DNA from: Alphaproteobacteria bacterium | Lineage (GTDB): Bacteria > Pseudomonadota > Alphaproteobacteria > Paracaedibacterales > VGCI01 | Direction of reading: 5' to 3' | NCBI GenBank assembly: GCA_016870095.1 | Contig: VGCI01000001.1 | Coordinates: forward strand, 62,001 to 126,000 | Length of the DNA: 64,000 nucleotides | Shown: positions 53,734 through 62,252 of the stretch, piece after piece | How the letters are laid out: each line of letters opens with the position of its first letter | Position numbering within the stretch: position 1 is the first letter of the stretch | Notes under the pieces: generated by a model | The model's input: the letters and a program-made list of their open reading frames with translations, nothing else | Told to the model about the DNA's origin: nothing | Databases searched by the model: none | Translations under genes and position numbers: made by a program

Positions 53734-55461
53734 TTATTGTTTTTTCTTCCTTCTTTTTTCTGTCTCTTTTAATTTTAACTCTTTTTCTGCCTGTTCAAGC
53801 TGATATTCCAAGGCATATTTTTCTTCTTTGTCTTTTCGTTTATCTAATATTTTATTTTTAATCATCCATTCATCATGCTCTTTTTTGGTCATCTGAACAA
53901 CTCGAACACATTCAGATCCGACCCAAATAGAACGTTTACGCTTAAGCTCAACAGATACTGGAATTTTCTCATTTTTCTTTGTCGTATCTTCGATAGGTTC
54001 TTCCTCATTTTGTTCTTCTGGTGATAATTGCAAAAACTTTGCAGAAACTTGGTGTTTAGGATGAAAGATTTCGTGATGCTCTGCTAGGCCTTTGTGCCCA
54101 CACATTTGGCATTGTTCATTACTAACAGATATGACTCGACCAAGTTTCCAATTCAAGTGAGGCATGACCATGTGACGCCAATGCCGTCTCCAATTTGTTT
54201 GTAACTTGTGAACATAGTGATGTTTAAACCAACAAGAAAGGTCCCAGTTCACTTGCTTTAGAAATTCAATCAAGTTTTTTAATATTTTTCTATCATCTTC
54301 ATTCATTTCTCTATAAAATTTTAATACGTCGCCTTTTTTCTTATTTTTTGCAGGCTTGTCCTCATCAGTTACAGCATTTTGCTCAAAAGCTTGACCAAGC
54401 CATTTGCAGATCTCTAGCCCTTCAACACTATTAGACCAAAATTTTTCTTTGGCTTCGTTATCATCGAATGTTTTTCGCGCATATTCTAATGATTTACTCT
54501 GGATTTGACCCCATACTTGCGTTTCAACAGTTGAAGGAACCTGACGCCAACTCAAAAATTCATTTGAAGGATATGTATGCTTATACCGTCTATATGATGC
54601 AATATTATAAGAAATGTGGCCTGCAGGAACTAAATCTTTATGCTTACCTAATATGTGATGACATCCGTCACAGAGATCCCACCAACTAAAGGCATTGATA
54701 TTTAGAGAAGCTATATTACGATTCCTGGGATCTTTTAAGAAAAAGTGTCGCAAATATAGATCGTAATATAATTCCGAATGAAGTTCATGTTCACGGTCTT
54801 CATAATCATTTGTCAACTTATTAACAGCACTTATACCTTCAAGATCGTTCTGGGGAAGATTTTTTAACATCCAATGGGCTCGAATAATTTTTACTCTCTC
54901 CCTAAAAAAGAACCAAAATACATGAGCAACTGTTTTTTCCCAACCCCCATATTTGAGACCGCCACTTACGAAGATACAAATCTTCCCATTCTCTGTACGA
55001 AAAAAATCCTCTCTTAAGGTTCCATCTGTAAATGATATTCGATGCCAAGGCACAAAAATATTAGCAGTATGATCCATATTCTGCAAATATACGTTGGCTA
55101 AAAGCTTGGCTTGTGTGCCAATTCTAATTACTTTTTCAGGAAAATTTGCGAGATCCTGTACACTTATTTGTGGCGGTATTACTTCATCATCGCTGTCATC
55201 GAAATAACTAATAGATTTTTTCTTTGAGATGGCTCTATTTGTTCTGGTGCCTACATCAACAGTAGAGGGAGATTGGAGATCGTCTCGAGTAGATGCGGTT
55301 GAAACAGAGGTTTGCTTACGCTTTCTACTAGTTTTAGATGTTCTTTCTTCAACCGAATTATCATCATCTACATCTGAACAATAAATAGGAGAGAAAGATA
55401 AAATGTAACTTAGGATACATGCAATAAACAAAAATTTATTTTGTAATATTTTTTGATTCAC
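53734..55461 (-). CDS. Secreted protein with CxxC/HNH-like motifs and several basic clusters
   Basis: The 575-residue protein has a hydrophobic export signal within residues 9-28. A Ser/Thr-rich acidic segment follows with SRKRKQ at 45-50. The core carries two cysteine pairs, WWDLCDGCHHILGKH (Cys 264, 267) and QCQMCGHKGLAEHHEIFH (Cys 451, 454; His 462, 463, 467). The latter is reminiscent of an HNH nuclease or treble-clef zinc site, but the second HNH residue is not clear. More basic clusters are KRKRS at 507-511 and RRKKKQ at the very end. The GTG at 55461 is chosen because GGGGGAG lies 8 bases upstream. I do not recognise the family. Confidence 0.72.
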   Translation of the reverse strand: MNQKILQNKFLFIACILSYILSFSPIYCSDVDDDNSVEERTSKTSRKRKQTSVSTASTRDDLQSPSTVDVGTRTNRAISKKKSISYFDDSDDEVIPPQISVQDLANFPEKVIRIGTQAKLLANVYLQNMDHTANIFVPWHRISFTDGTLREDFFRTENGKICIFVSGGLKYGGWEKTVAHVFWFFFRERVKIIRAHWMLKNLPQNDLEGISAVNKLTNDYEDREHELHSELYYDLYLRHFFLKDPRNRNIASLNINAFSWWDLCDGCHHILGKHKDLVPAGHISYNIASYRRYKHTYPSNEFLSWRQVPSTVETQVWGQIQSKSLEYARKTFDDNEAKEKFWSNSVEGLEICKWLGQAFEQNAVTDEDKPAKNKKKGDVLKFYREMNEDDRKILKNLIEFLKQVNWDLSCWFKHHYVHKLQTNWRRHWRHMVMPHLNWKLGRVISVSNEQCQMCGHKGLAEHHEIFHPKHQVSAKFLQLSPEEQNEEEPIEDTTKKNEKIPVSVELKRKRSIWVGSECVRVVQMTKKEHDEWMIKNKILDKRKDKEEKYALEYQLEQAEKELKLKETEKRRKKKQ

Positions 55462-55588
55462 AGTCGCCACTCCCCCATACTTTTATCAATCTTAATGTGC
55501 TCTCAAATAAGAAAGATTGTCAATCTAATCACCTATGCAATAATAATGATTTTAAAACTTCTATTCATTTTTTTATTTCCTTTTTAAA

Positions 55589-56995
55589 TTATAGCTTTGG
55601 ATAAGCTTTCTTTTCCAATTCCAAAAATTCCTCTTTGCGCGGGTGGGGTTTGCCATTAAGTTTTTCATATAAATCAAGACTCACGAGGATATCATCTCGA
55701 ATTTCTTTTCGGAGTCGAAAAAATTTTCCTGTCTCATTCGTCCGTTCATGGTCCAATACCTCCATTTTATAAGAAAAATCGGGTGTGACGCGAATTAAAG
55801 ATTCCATTGTATAAAATATATATTTTGGACCCGAGAGCTTTGGAACTTCGTATGAACTTATATTTTCCCAGGGAAGAATATCAATTATTTTGTTATAATG
55901 AGGGGTTAGTATTTTAAATGTTTCTATTGACTTCCCGTGTGTAAAACTTTTCTTTGTCCAAAGCTTAAATTGTTCTATAGACTCATCGAGCATCTCTTGC
56001 CTGACTGCATTCATTCGTTGTTGTGCCGTTGCGGAAAGAGGGGGTGAAGCAGGAGATACAATCTCTGGAGTATCCCGGGGAATGGCTACCACGGTTTGTG
56101 CAGGCGCGCACAAGCTTAAAAATTCATCTTTCAAGGGGTGTGGTTCACCATGGAATTTCTCGTATATCTCCATACTTTCCGTAATGTCTTCTTTAATTCC
56201 CCGCACCAAGTCATACCAGTGGTCACCATCAGTGCCAAATGTGACATCTATCTGTTTGTGACGATTCCGATTCATTTTGTCATCACTTTGATTTTTTTGA
56301 CGACCTTCCTCACTAAAATACCAAGTAGTGCATATCTTTTCACAAGCTTTGTCTTCTAAGCTTTTCGCTTTATTGTGAGCCTGTCTATTATCATAAAGTG
56401 GGTAAAGTGTTAAACAGGCCGTCGTTAACTGGCCATATGTTAATTCTGGTGATTTCAATAGAGCGCATTGTTTTACACATTCATCAATCATGGCTTCTCT
56501 CAATGCAAAGTTCGCTCGTTGTTCCTGCACGGGCCCGAGACCTGGTTTTTTGCCAGACTCTTCTTTACATTTTAGGGGCTCCATCTGGCGGTTTTGATGT
56601 TGGGGAGCGGGTGGTTGGGCGACTACAGGATTGGCAGGAACGGGTGCGGCATGATTCGATCCTCTATTCAGAGGAACATTTTTTGGAGCCGAAGCTTTTG
56701 TCACAATGGAAGATGGGGTTTGCTTCGCGGCATTTGATGATCTTTTCACTTGAGGAGGAGAAGCGTGTTTTACCGCGGTGGGAGCTGTTTTCAAGAGAGA
56801 AGGAGAGGCGCGTTTTGGGGCAGTAGGAGATGAATTTGCGGGAGGTATAGGGGCTTGCTGTCCTCCTTCAAATTGTTTTAATAACCCTGAAACCCCTTTA
56901 TTCCTTTCGGGGGTGTCTGAAGTTTTTTCTGCCGCTTGGCCATAAAGGGATAAAAGTGAGCAGGAAGTCGGGAGAATAATAGTTTTCATTTTCAT
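55589..56995 (-). CDS. Secreted proline-rich protein with a duplicated C-terminal module
   Basis: The 468-residue product has a signal sequence ending near the QAAEK segment. Residues 45-140 are Pro/Ala/Lys-rich low complexity. The rest is two copies of a module of about 140 residues (156-297 and 323-464). Each has an R-x-E/A-M-I/L-DE helix at its start and an R-G/K-I/E-KEDI...YEK-x-G-E/K-PHP-K-EEFL end: GIKEDITESMEIYEKFHGEPHP versus EIRDDILVSLDLYEKLNGKPHP is the clearest match, cut here at 20 residues each in effect. I do not recognise the module. It is the third of the secreted minus-strand genes. Confidence 0.78.
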   Translation of the reverse strand: MKMKTIILPTSCSLLSLYGQAAEKTSDTPERNKGVSGLLKQFEGGQQAPIPPANSSPTAPKRASPSLLKTAPTAVKHASPPQVKRSSNAAKQTPSSIVTKASAPKNVPLNRGSNHAAPVPANPVVAQPPAPQHQNRQMEPLKCKEESGKKPGLGPVQEQRANFALREAMIDECVKQCALLKSPELTYGQLTTACLTLYPLYDNRQAHNKAKSLEDKACEKICTTWYFSEEGRQKNQSDDKMNRNRHKQIDVTFGTDGDHWYDLVRGIKEDITESMEIYEKFHGEPHPLKDEFLSLCAPAQTVVAIPRDTPEIVSPASPPLSATAQQRMNAVRQEMLDESIEQFKLWTKKSFTHGKSIETFKILTPHYNKIIDILPWENISSYEVPKLSGPKYIFYTMESLIRVTPDFSYKMEVLDHERTNETGKFFRLRKEIRDDILVSLDLYEKLNGKPHPRKEEFLELEKKAYPKL

Positions 56996-57363
56996 TTTTC
57001 AAACCTTTTCCAGAATTGCGATTTCAGGCATATAGTCTCAAAATGAAGATTAAGATACAACCCACTAAATGGAATAGAGGCCTGGTCGTTATTCGTTGTG
57101 TTCTGGTTTGCCATTTTTCAGGAAGTTATTAAACCTCTCTCACTGGTTTAGGGCGAAGCTGCTCACTCTTGAAACACCTAATGTTAAAGAGAGATTCATG
57201 TTTTCTGAAAAGTCCCTCTTATCTCTTCCAGTGTGGATAAGCAGCGAGGATATTCAAATTACCATTCACCCTTTTGAAGAAAAACTTCAGAAGATTAATG
57301 CTCAACTGAAAGGTTTGATTTAACCTGCTTATGATTTGAACAACCTATCAGCTTGGAATTGCC

Positions 57364-57440
57364 ACGCTCCTTACTCATTCATTTAAAGTTGTGCTGATAA
57401 AGTTTTTAACAAAATAAAACCGCCCAAGAGTAAGGAGCGT
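57364..57440. repeat. Perfect 13-bp inverted repeat with a 51-bp spacer
   Basis: ACGCTCCTTACTC at 57364 and GAGTAAGGAGCGT at 57428 are exact complements. No coding frame is inside. The pair could be the ends of a tiny non-autonomous element or a long-loop hairpin. Confidence 0.6.
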
Positions 57441-57452
57441 AAGAATAAAAGA

Positions 57453-57477
57453 GAAGCCCCATGTAAACCAGGGCTTC
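57453..57477 (-). terminator. Terminator after the secreted NTF2-like gene
   Basis: On the minus strand GAAGCCC pairs with GGGCTTC across an 11-base loop and is followed by TCTTTTATT, 28 bases after the stop codon. Confidence 0.65.
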
Positions 57478-57504
57478 CTAGTTTATTTTTGTGTTGACTT
57501 AGTA

Positions 57505-57960
57505 TTACCCAATTTTGAGAGACGAAAGTTTTTCATTTTCGATCATAAAATGATAATTCAGGATTACTGGGCTTCCGTCAAAAGTACCAGATACTTTTAT
57601 GGAAACAAGTATCTCTGGAGTGGTGTCTTGAAGCGTGAGCGGTATAAATTGAAAATTGTATTTCTCAATTGTACTTGTAAGCCACTCCTTAATAACCTGT
57701 TTTCCCTTAAATTCCTTTTTTTCATCATGCACTACAGCGTTTTCTGTAAAGCAAGCCAAGATTGATTTTATATCATGACGGTTACTTGCTTCTATATAGC
57801 TATTAATGATTTCAGGTAATATAAGTTCCTTTCTATCGCTAACAGATTTACCTAACATGCTTTTATTTTCCTCTCTATCCTTTTCAGTTGCCATTACTGG
57901 GCCTTCTAACGTACCTACTATCATTCCTAATACAGCTAAGATTGGTAAATGTTTTTTCAT
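57505..57960 (-). CDS. Secreted NTF2/SnoaL-like protein
   Basis: The 151-residue product has a signal peptide (MKKHLPILAVLGMIVGTLEG ending near VMA). The mature part is an NTF2-like (SnoaL) domain: IINSYIEASNRHDIKSILAC, FTENAVVHDEKKEFKGKQVI and a last strand pair SPVILNYHFMIENEKLSSL. The fold binds small hydrophobic ligands or acts as an isomerase or hydrolase, usually in the cytoplasm, so export is unusual. AGGAG precedes the ATG. It lies 60 bases downstream of a secreted SDR on the same strand. Confidence 0.85.
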   Translation of the reverse strand: MKKHLPILAVLGMIVGTLEGPVMATEKDREENKSMLGKSVSDRKELILPEIINSYIEASNRHDIKSILACFTENAVVHDEKKEFKGKQVIKEWLTSTIEKYNFQFIPLTLQDTTPEILVSIKVSGTFDGSPVILNYHFMIENEKLSSLKIG

Positions 57961-58020
57961 AATTATTCTCCTTTATCATAATTTGTTTTACGAACTTTAA
58001 TTTTAAGTAGCGTTGTGTTG

Positions 58021-58917
58021 TTAAATAGTTGGAATTGTTCCACCATCGATCACAAACTCACTTCCCGTAATGGATGAAGCTCTTGATGAGGCAAGGAATG
58101 CAACGAGTTCTGCAACTTCTTCCGGCATGTTGGGGCGACCTAGTGGAATTCCACCCAGCATATCCATCAGTTGCTTTCTTGCCGTTTGTTCATCTGTTTT
58201 GTTTCCCTCTGCCATTCTTTGGATCATTCCTTTAGCCGCATCAGTTTCAGTAAAGCCAGGAGCTACCGTATTAACTCGAATACCCTGAGGGCTCACTTCC
58301 TTAGATAACGCCTTACTATAGTTTGTTAGGGCAGCTTTTGAAGCGGCATAGGCAAGCGTTGAATCATACAAAGGCATTGCTCTTTGAATCGAGGAGATAT
58401 GAATTACCACTCCTGACTTTTGTTCGATCATTGATGGGAGAAGGTCTCGATCTAAACGAACAGCTGAAAGCAAATTTTCACTTATGCTTTGCAGCCAAAT
58501 TTCATCCGTAGCCGTTTTAAATCCGCCTGTTGGAGCTGATGAGCCTCCTAGGTTATGAATGATGATATCAATGCCCTTAAAGTGTTCTAGTACTTCCTCG
58601 CTGACCTTTTTTGTACCCATAAGAGTTGAAAGATCAGCTTGAATAAAGTGGTCACCTACTTTTTCTTCAGGTATTGATCTTGAAGCAACGATAACAGTGC
58701 CGCCTCCTTGTTTGAATCGATCTGTTATAGCTTTGCCGATACCTTTTGTGCCACCTGTTACTAAAATTCGTTTATCCTTAAATTCATCAGAAAAGACTTT
58801 ATATTTCCCTGGCGGGTTTGCTTCTACTTCTTGTACTTTCTGCGTTGCATATACGATAGACTGCATTGAAAAAATCGTTATTCCTATAATTGTTAAAATT
58901 TTTGAGTATCTTTCCAT
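58021..58917 (-). CDS. Short-chain dehydrogenase/reductase with an export signal
   Basis: The 298-residue protein is a classical SDR: the NAD(P) motif RILVTGGTKGIGKAITDRF (TGxxxGIG), the NNAG-like HNLGGS, the catalytic Ser in VVIHISSIQ, YAASKAALTNYSKAL (Tyr-x3-Lys) and the C-terminal ITGSEFVIDGGT. An N-terminal hydrophobic stretch (ILTIIGITIFSMQSIVYA) ends in a signal-peptidase-like site, which is unusual because SDRs need cytoplasmic NAD(P)H. AGGGAGG precedes the ATG. It probably forms a unit with the NTF2-like gene, and diverges from a LysR regulator. Confidence 0.9.
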   Translation of the reverse strand: MERYSKILTIIGITIFSMQSIVYATQKVQEVEANPPGKYKVFSDEFKDKRILVTGGTKGIGKAITDRFKQGGGTVIVASRSIPEEKVGDHFIQADLSTLMGTKKVSEEVLEHFKGIDIIIHNLGGSSAPTGGFKTATDEIWLQSISENLLSAVRLDRDLLPSMIEQKSGVVIHISSIQRAMPLYDSTLAYAASKAALTNYSKALSKEVSPQGIRVNTVAPGFTETDAAKGMIQRMAEGNKTDEQTARKQLMDMLGGIPLGRPNMPEEVAELVAFLASSRASSITGSEFVIDGGTIPTI

Positions 58918-59146
58918 AATAACCTCCCTAAAAAATTATATTTACTTACCAAATATGAAAATAATAAGTACTGTGAAGTTGTTTTTAAGGCCATAATATC
59001 CAAACCTAAAAATAGTTTCCCTTCTACTTTTATTCTCAATTTCTACTCTATAAAAGGAAGGTATTTTTTATTAGATAGGAAAAACTAGAAATACTTTCCA
59101 GAATTCTGTATAATCATATGGTAGAGAAACGTGTATAGTGCTAATT

Positions 59147-60052
59147 ATGAACCTTGATGCCATAGCCATTTTCACGAAAGTTGTCCAGTGTGGGAGCTTT
59201 ACCCGAGCTGCTAAGTTTCTCAATATGCCTGTTTCTACTGTCAGCGCTAAGGTTTCTTCTTTAGAAAAAAGTCTAGGTGTTACACTTTTGCAAAGGACAA
59301 CCCGCAAAATTCAAGTAACAGAGGCAGGAGAAACATACTTTAAGGGATGTGTTCAAGCATTAGAAGAGATTCAAGCAGCAGAAACTCAAATAACACGGAA
59401 ACAAAAAGAACCCCAAGGAATTCTTAAAATTACCAGTTCTGTCGATATCGGAAATAAAGTACTTCCGGATATTGTTGCGAGATTCTTAGAGAAATATCAG
59501 CACATGGAAATAGAGCTCCGTATAACCAATCGTATAATTGATCTCGTTGGGGAAGGAGTAGACCTTGCAATTCGAGCAGGGGATCTTAAAGATTCAAGCC
59601 TCATCGCAAAAAAATTTATGACCGAGCAGCTTTCCCTATGGGCAAGCCCTTCTTATTTAGATAAAAATGGAACTCCTTCACACCCTTGTGAATTAAATCA
59701 ACATGAATTTATCAGATATACGTTTGAAAAAGATAAGATGCTAAATTTGTCCAATGGAGGGGAAACAGTTACGGTTACACCCAAAAACAGAGTATTTTTA
59801 GATTCAACTGATGCTGCTAAAAACTTTACCCTTTTGGGGCAGGGAATAGGTTTGCTTCACGACTTTCTCTGTCATGATGAGGTTAGTGATGGCAAAATCG
59901 TAAGAATTTTACCACAGTGGCATTGGCACAATCTAACATACTATTTTGTTTTTCCTCCTCAGAGATTTATTTCACCTAAAATCCGGGCGTTTCTTAATTT
60001 CGCTGAAGAATATATGAGGACGATTTATAACAATTCTGATCAAGAGGCATAG
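59147..60052 (+). CDS. LysR-family transcriptional regulator
   Basis: The 301-residue protein has the N-terminal winged helix of LysR regulators: MNLDAIAIFTKVVQCGSFTR and AAKFLNMPVSTVSAKVSSLE, followed by LGVTLLQRTTRKIQVTEAG. The rest is the periplasmic-binding-protein-like effector domain (GILKITSSVDIGNKVLPDIV). It faces the SDR and NTF2-like genes, the standard layout for a LysR protein that controls the divergent operon. The ATG at 59147 is preferred over the GTG at 59138 because the family starts just before this domain. Confidence 0.93.
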   Translation: MNLDAIAIFTKVVQCGSFTRAAKFLNMPVSTVSAKVSSLEKSLGVTLLQRTTRKIQVTEAGETYFKGCVQALEEIQAAETQITRKQKEPQGILKITSSVDIGNKVLPDIVARFLEKYQHMEIELRITNRIIDLVGEGVDLAIRAGDLKDSSLIAKKFMTEQLSLWASPSYLDKNGTPSHPCELNQHEFIRYTFEKDKMLNLSNGGETVTVTPKNRVFLDSTDAAKNFTLLGQGIGLLHDFLCHDEVSDGKIVRILPQWHWHNLTYYFVFPPQRFISPKIRAFLNFAEEYMRTIYNNSDQEA

Positions 60053-60668
60053 AGCGTAGTAGATTAATAATTTTGGTTTTTGAGGAAACTTTTTGCGACC
60101 AGAAAAAGTTAACATGCTCTGCCGCTTAATCCTTACCAATTTATTATTCAATCAGCTACTGCTTTCTAATCTACGCAAGAAGAATGCGGAGGTAATATGC
60201 CACAAAATCTCACAAAATCTTTCTCAATCTCACAAAGTCCCTGAAACGCATTTTCGCAGATGTCACCACGGCCGAAAATTCGAAGCTCGTGGATGATAAC
60301 TTGATCTTTCGCAAATGAATTGGAGCTTTACGATCTATCCTCCCAAACGGGTCGCCGCACTCCATACTCACTCCCAAGCCCCTTGTGCAGCGATGCAGGA
60401 AGCTTTTGAGGACAATCTCCCATTGATTGAGATTTGCGCGGGCGATTACAAAAAGCCCCTGTACATTACCCTGACTCCCAACGTTGATATGAATTACCTG
60501 AAGCGAAAGTGGTGCGTCGATTGGTGCACGTTTCATCACTTGCTGGTGAGGGAGTTTTGAGAGTTAGCCAACATTAACAAGGCTGATAAATCAGATAATT
60601 AATTATTCTTTAATTGTATATGCTCAAAATAATCTTTAGTTGGTTAGTGCCCAAGAGAGCAGCATGAA
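60053..60668 (+). other. 616-base degraded stretch between the LysR gene and the HEPN gene
   Basis: No complete gene is supported. A short 81-codon frame at 60315-60560 has more G and C at third positions than its neighbours and encodes DNLPLIEICAGDYKKPLYIT, but it lacks a ribosome site and similarity that I recognise. Near 60203-60237 the phrase CTCACAAA recurs three times. The mix of short frames with a shift in composition suggests a remnant of acquired DNA. Confidence 0.4.
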
Positions 60669-61598
60669 ATGCCGATAGATCTTTTTGAACATACATATTT
60701 TGAAGAATACAATGTAACCCTTACAAACTTTGCTTTTTCTGATATGCCTACATCCTTACAAAAAGAAATGATGAGGCAGTGGTTTTTAAAGAGATATTGT
60801 AATCCAGTTGATAATACGCCGTATGATTCAGGTGAGGGCGGATATCAATATATATTTGGTGGCCCATTTGATGCACTTGAAACACTAAGTGACCAATTTT
60901 CGGACTTGGTAAGTGATGATTTTATTGCCGAAACTGCAAAAGAACTTGAAAAAGAGTTTGATATATATGATTGGGCATATACTGATGCGTTCCTTCAACA
61001 TCAGGAAAATAGTAATGATCAATTTTATGAAATCGATGCTGGGATACAAAACAAAGATCCCTATCAAGCTCTTAACGAAAAACTTTCATCCATTGAGGCG
61101 TTGCTCAATGAGTCTTCAAGAGATAAACAATTTCAATTGACGATGGCTTTCGTATTTGTTGTTACGAATTTAGAAACTTATTTATCTGATATTTTTGTAA
61201 AAAGCATTTTTAAGCCAGAGATAGATTGCAACTCAAGAGAGAAATTTCTCAGAGCCTCAAGAAAATCTAGCGAAAAAATACGAATATCAGAAATTTTCAG
61301 ACGATATGATAAAATTGATGATGAAATCAAGGACGAAATACAGAATACATCCTTTCATAATCTTCCGTTGGTAAAGAAATTATTCGCAGAAGTCCTAGAT
61401 ATTTCTTTTGGCAATACTCAACCACTAGAAGACTTAATAAGAAAAAGACATGATTTTATTCACAGAGGCGGCAAAGATAAAGATGGTAAAGAAATTAGCA
61501 CAGATGAAAATGAAATAAGAAATTTGATCAATTTAACCAGAGAATTTACTCAGGATATTAATGAAAAGTTGCCTGATTTTTTTAGGGGCGTGTTCTGA
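60669..61598 (+). CDS. HEPN-domain protein
   Basis: The 309-residue protein has a C-terminal HEPN-type helical domain with the ribonuclease motif Arg-x4-His in LIRKRHDFIHRGGKD (Arg260, His265), preceded by the helix FVFVVTNLETYLSDIFVKSI. The N-terminal half has an unrecognised domain with GGYQYIFGGPFDALETL. HEPN proteins with this motif often cleave RNA in toxin-antitoxin or phage-defence systems. No partner gene is visible beside it, so the activity is open. It lies in an accessory stretch just downstream of the 3' end of tRNA-Asn. Confidence 0.75.
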   Translation: MPIDLFEHTYFEEYNVTLTNFAFSDMPTSLQKEMMRQWFLKRYCNPVDNTPYDSGEGGYQYIFGGPFDALETLSDQFSDLVSDDFIAETAKELEKEFDIYDWAYTDAFLQHQENSNDQFYEIDAGIQNKDPYQALNEKLSSIEALLNESSRDKQFQLTMAFVFVVTNLETYLSDIFVKSIFKPEIDCNSREKFLRASRKSSEKIRISEIFRRYDKIDDEIKDEIQNTSFHNLPLVKKLFAEVLDISFGNTQPLEDLIRKRHDFIHRGGKDKDGKEISTDENEIRNLINLTREFTQDINEKLPDFFRGVF

Positions 61599-62149
61599 TA
61601 CCCCCTACAACCCTCGCCTAAATTTCCATTTTTGACACATGAGGCAAACTCAAATTGAAAATTAATCTATCCTTCTTTTTGAAGAATTTCAAAATGCGCG
61701 CTTATACGTTGCATTTGCAACCGCGCATTTGTTGCAAGCAACACATCTTAAAAATTGAGTAAAACTGCTGCTCTAAAAGGAACAAAAAACTGGCTGAAGG
61801 GTAGGCCGCATTCTGTGTCATTTCACACCCCCAGGTGTCGCTACGTGTCGCAAACGGAAAAGCGACAAATCGAGTTTTTAGAAGTGAGGATTACAACGGG
61901 TGACAGGCTATGTATTTATTTTTGTCGCATTGTCGCGTGTGTCGCATGAATAATCGCATAGATTTCTATGGGGCAGGGGAGAGTAAATCTACACACCCTA
62001 TTGGATTGAGAAGATTATGAGCCGGATATGAAAGAGTTTAAAAGTGAGAAAGATTTTTTAAACGCACTTCATCTGTGGTTAGTAAATTTAATAATTGGGA
62101 ACCCATTTTGCGGCACCAGTGCGGCACCGAGATTTTTTAATGTTCTTGA
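61599..62149. other. Non-coding stretch between the HEPN gene and tRNA-Asn
   Basis: No gene is supported in about 550 bases. Six copies of GTCGC (on either strand) lie between 61837 and 61945. The stretch lies at the 3' side of tRNA-Asn, a common insertion site for mobile elements, but I see no integrase gene and no second copy of the tRNA 3' end. Confidence 0.4.
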
Positions 62150-62152
62150 AGG

Positions 62153-62167
62153 AGGGGTAAAACCCCT
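62153..62167 (-). terminator. Weak hairpin after tRNA-Asn
   Basis: AGGGGT and ACCCCT form a short 6-bp stem just past the tRNA 3' end. The following bases on the minus strand are CCTTC, so termination would be weak. Confidence 0.35.
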
Positions 62168-62176
62168 TTATTTGAA

Positions 62177-62252
62177 TGGCTCCCCGGGACGGACTCGAAC
62201 CGCCGACCCAGTGGTTAACAGCCACTTGCTCTACCAACTGAGCTACCGGGGA
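62177..62252 (-). tRNA. tRNA-Asn (GTT anticodon)
   Basis: The minus strand reads TCCCCGGTAGCTCAGTTGG and so on to the 3' end CCGGGGAGCCA. The D arm is GCTC/GAGC, the anticodon stem GTGGC with loop TGTTAAC gives anticodon GTT, and the T arm GGCGG-TTCGAGT-CCGTC is normal. The acceptor stem TCCCCGG/CCGGGGA is perfect and the CCA is encoded. Confidence 0.96.

Larger units (their letters stand above)
56996..57504. other. 509-base gap with a small + strand reading frame and inverted repeats
   Basis: A 75-codon + strand frame at 57096-57323 ends in SEDIQITIHPFEEKLQKINA and QLKGLI. Its origin is unknown; it could be a fragment of a larger gene such as a transposase, because there is no ribosome site and its first 30 residues look random. 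A perfect 13-bp inverted repeat (57364-57376 and 57428-57440) and a terminator for the next minus-strand gene follow. Nothing else is supported. Confidence 0.45.

Noticed and set aside
57096-57323. 75-codon frame as a real gene
   Set aside because: No ribosome site, an untypical N-terminus and no recognised family; kept only as a possible fragment.
60053-62252. Integrated element with attachment sites bounded by tRNA-Asn
   Set aside because: I could not find a second copy of the tRNA 3' end or an integrase in the window, so boundaries cannot be given.
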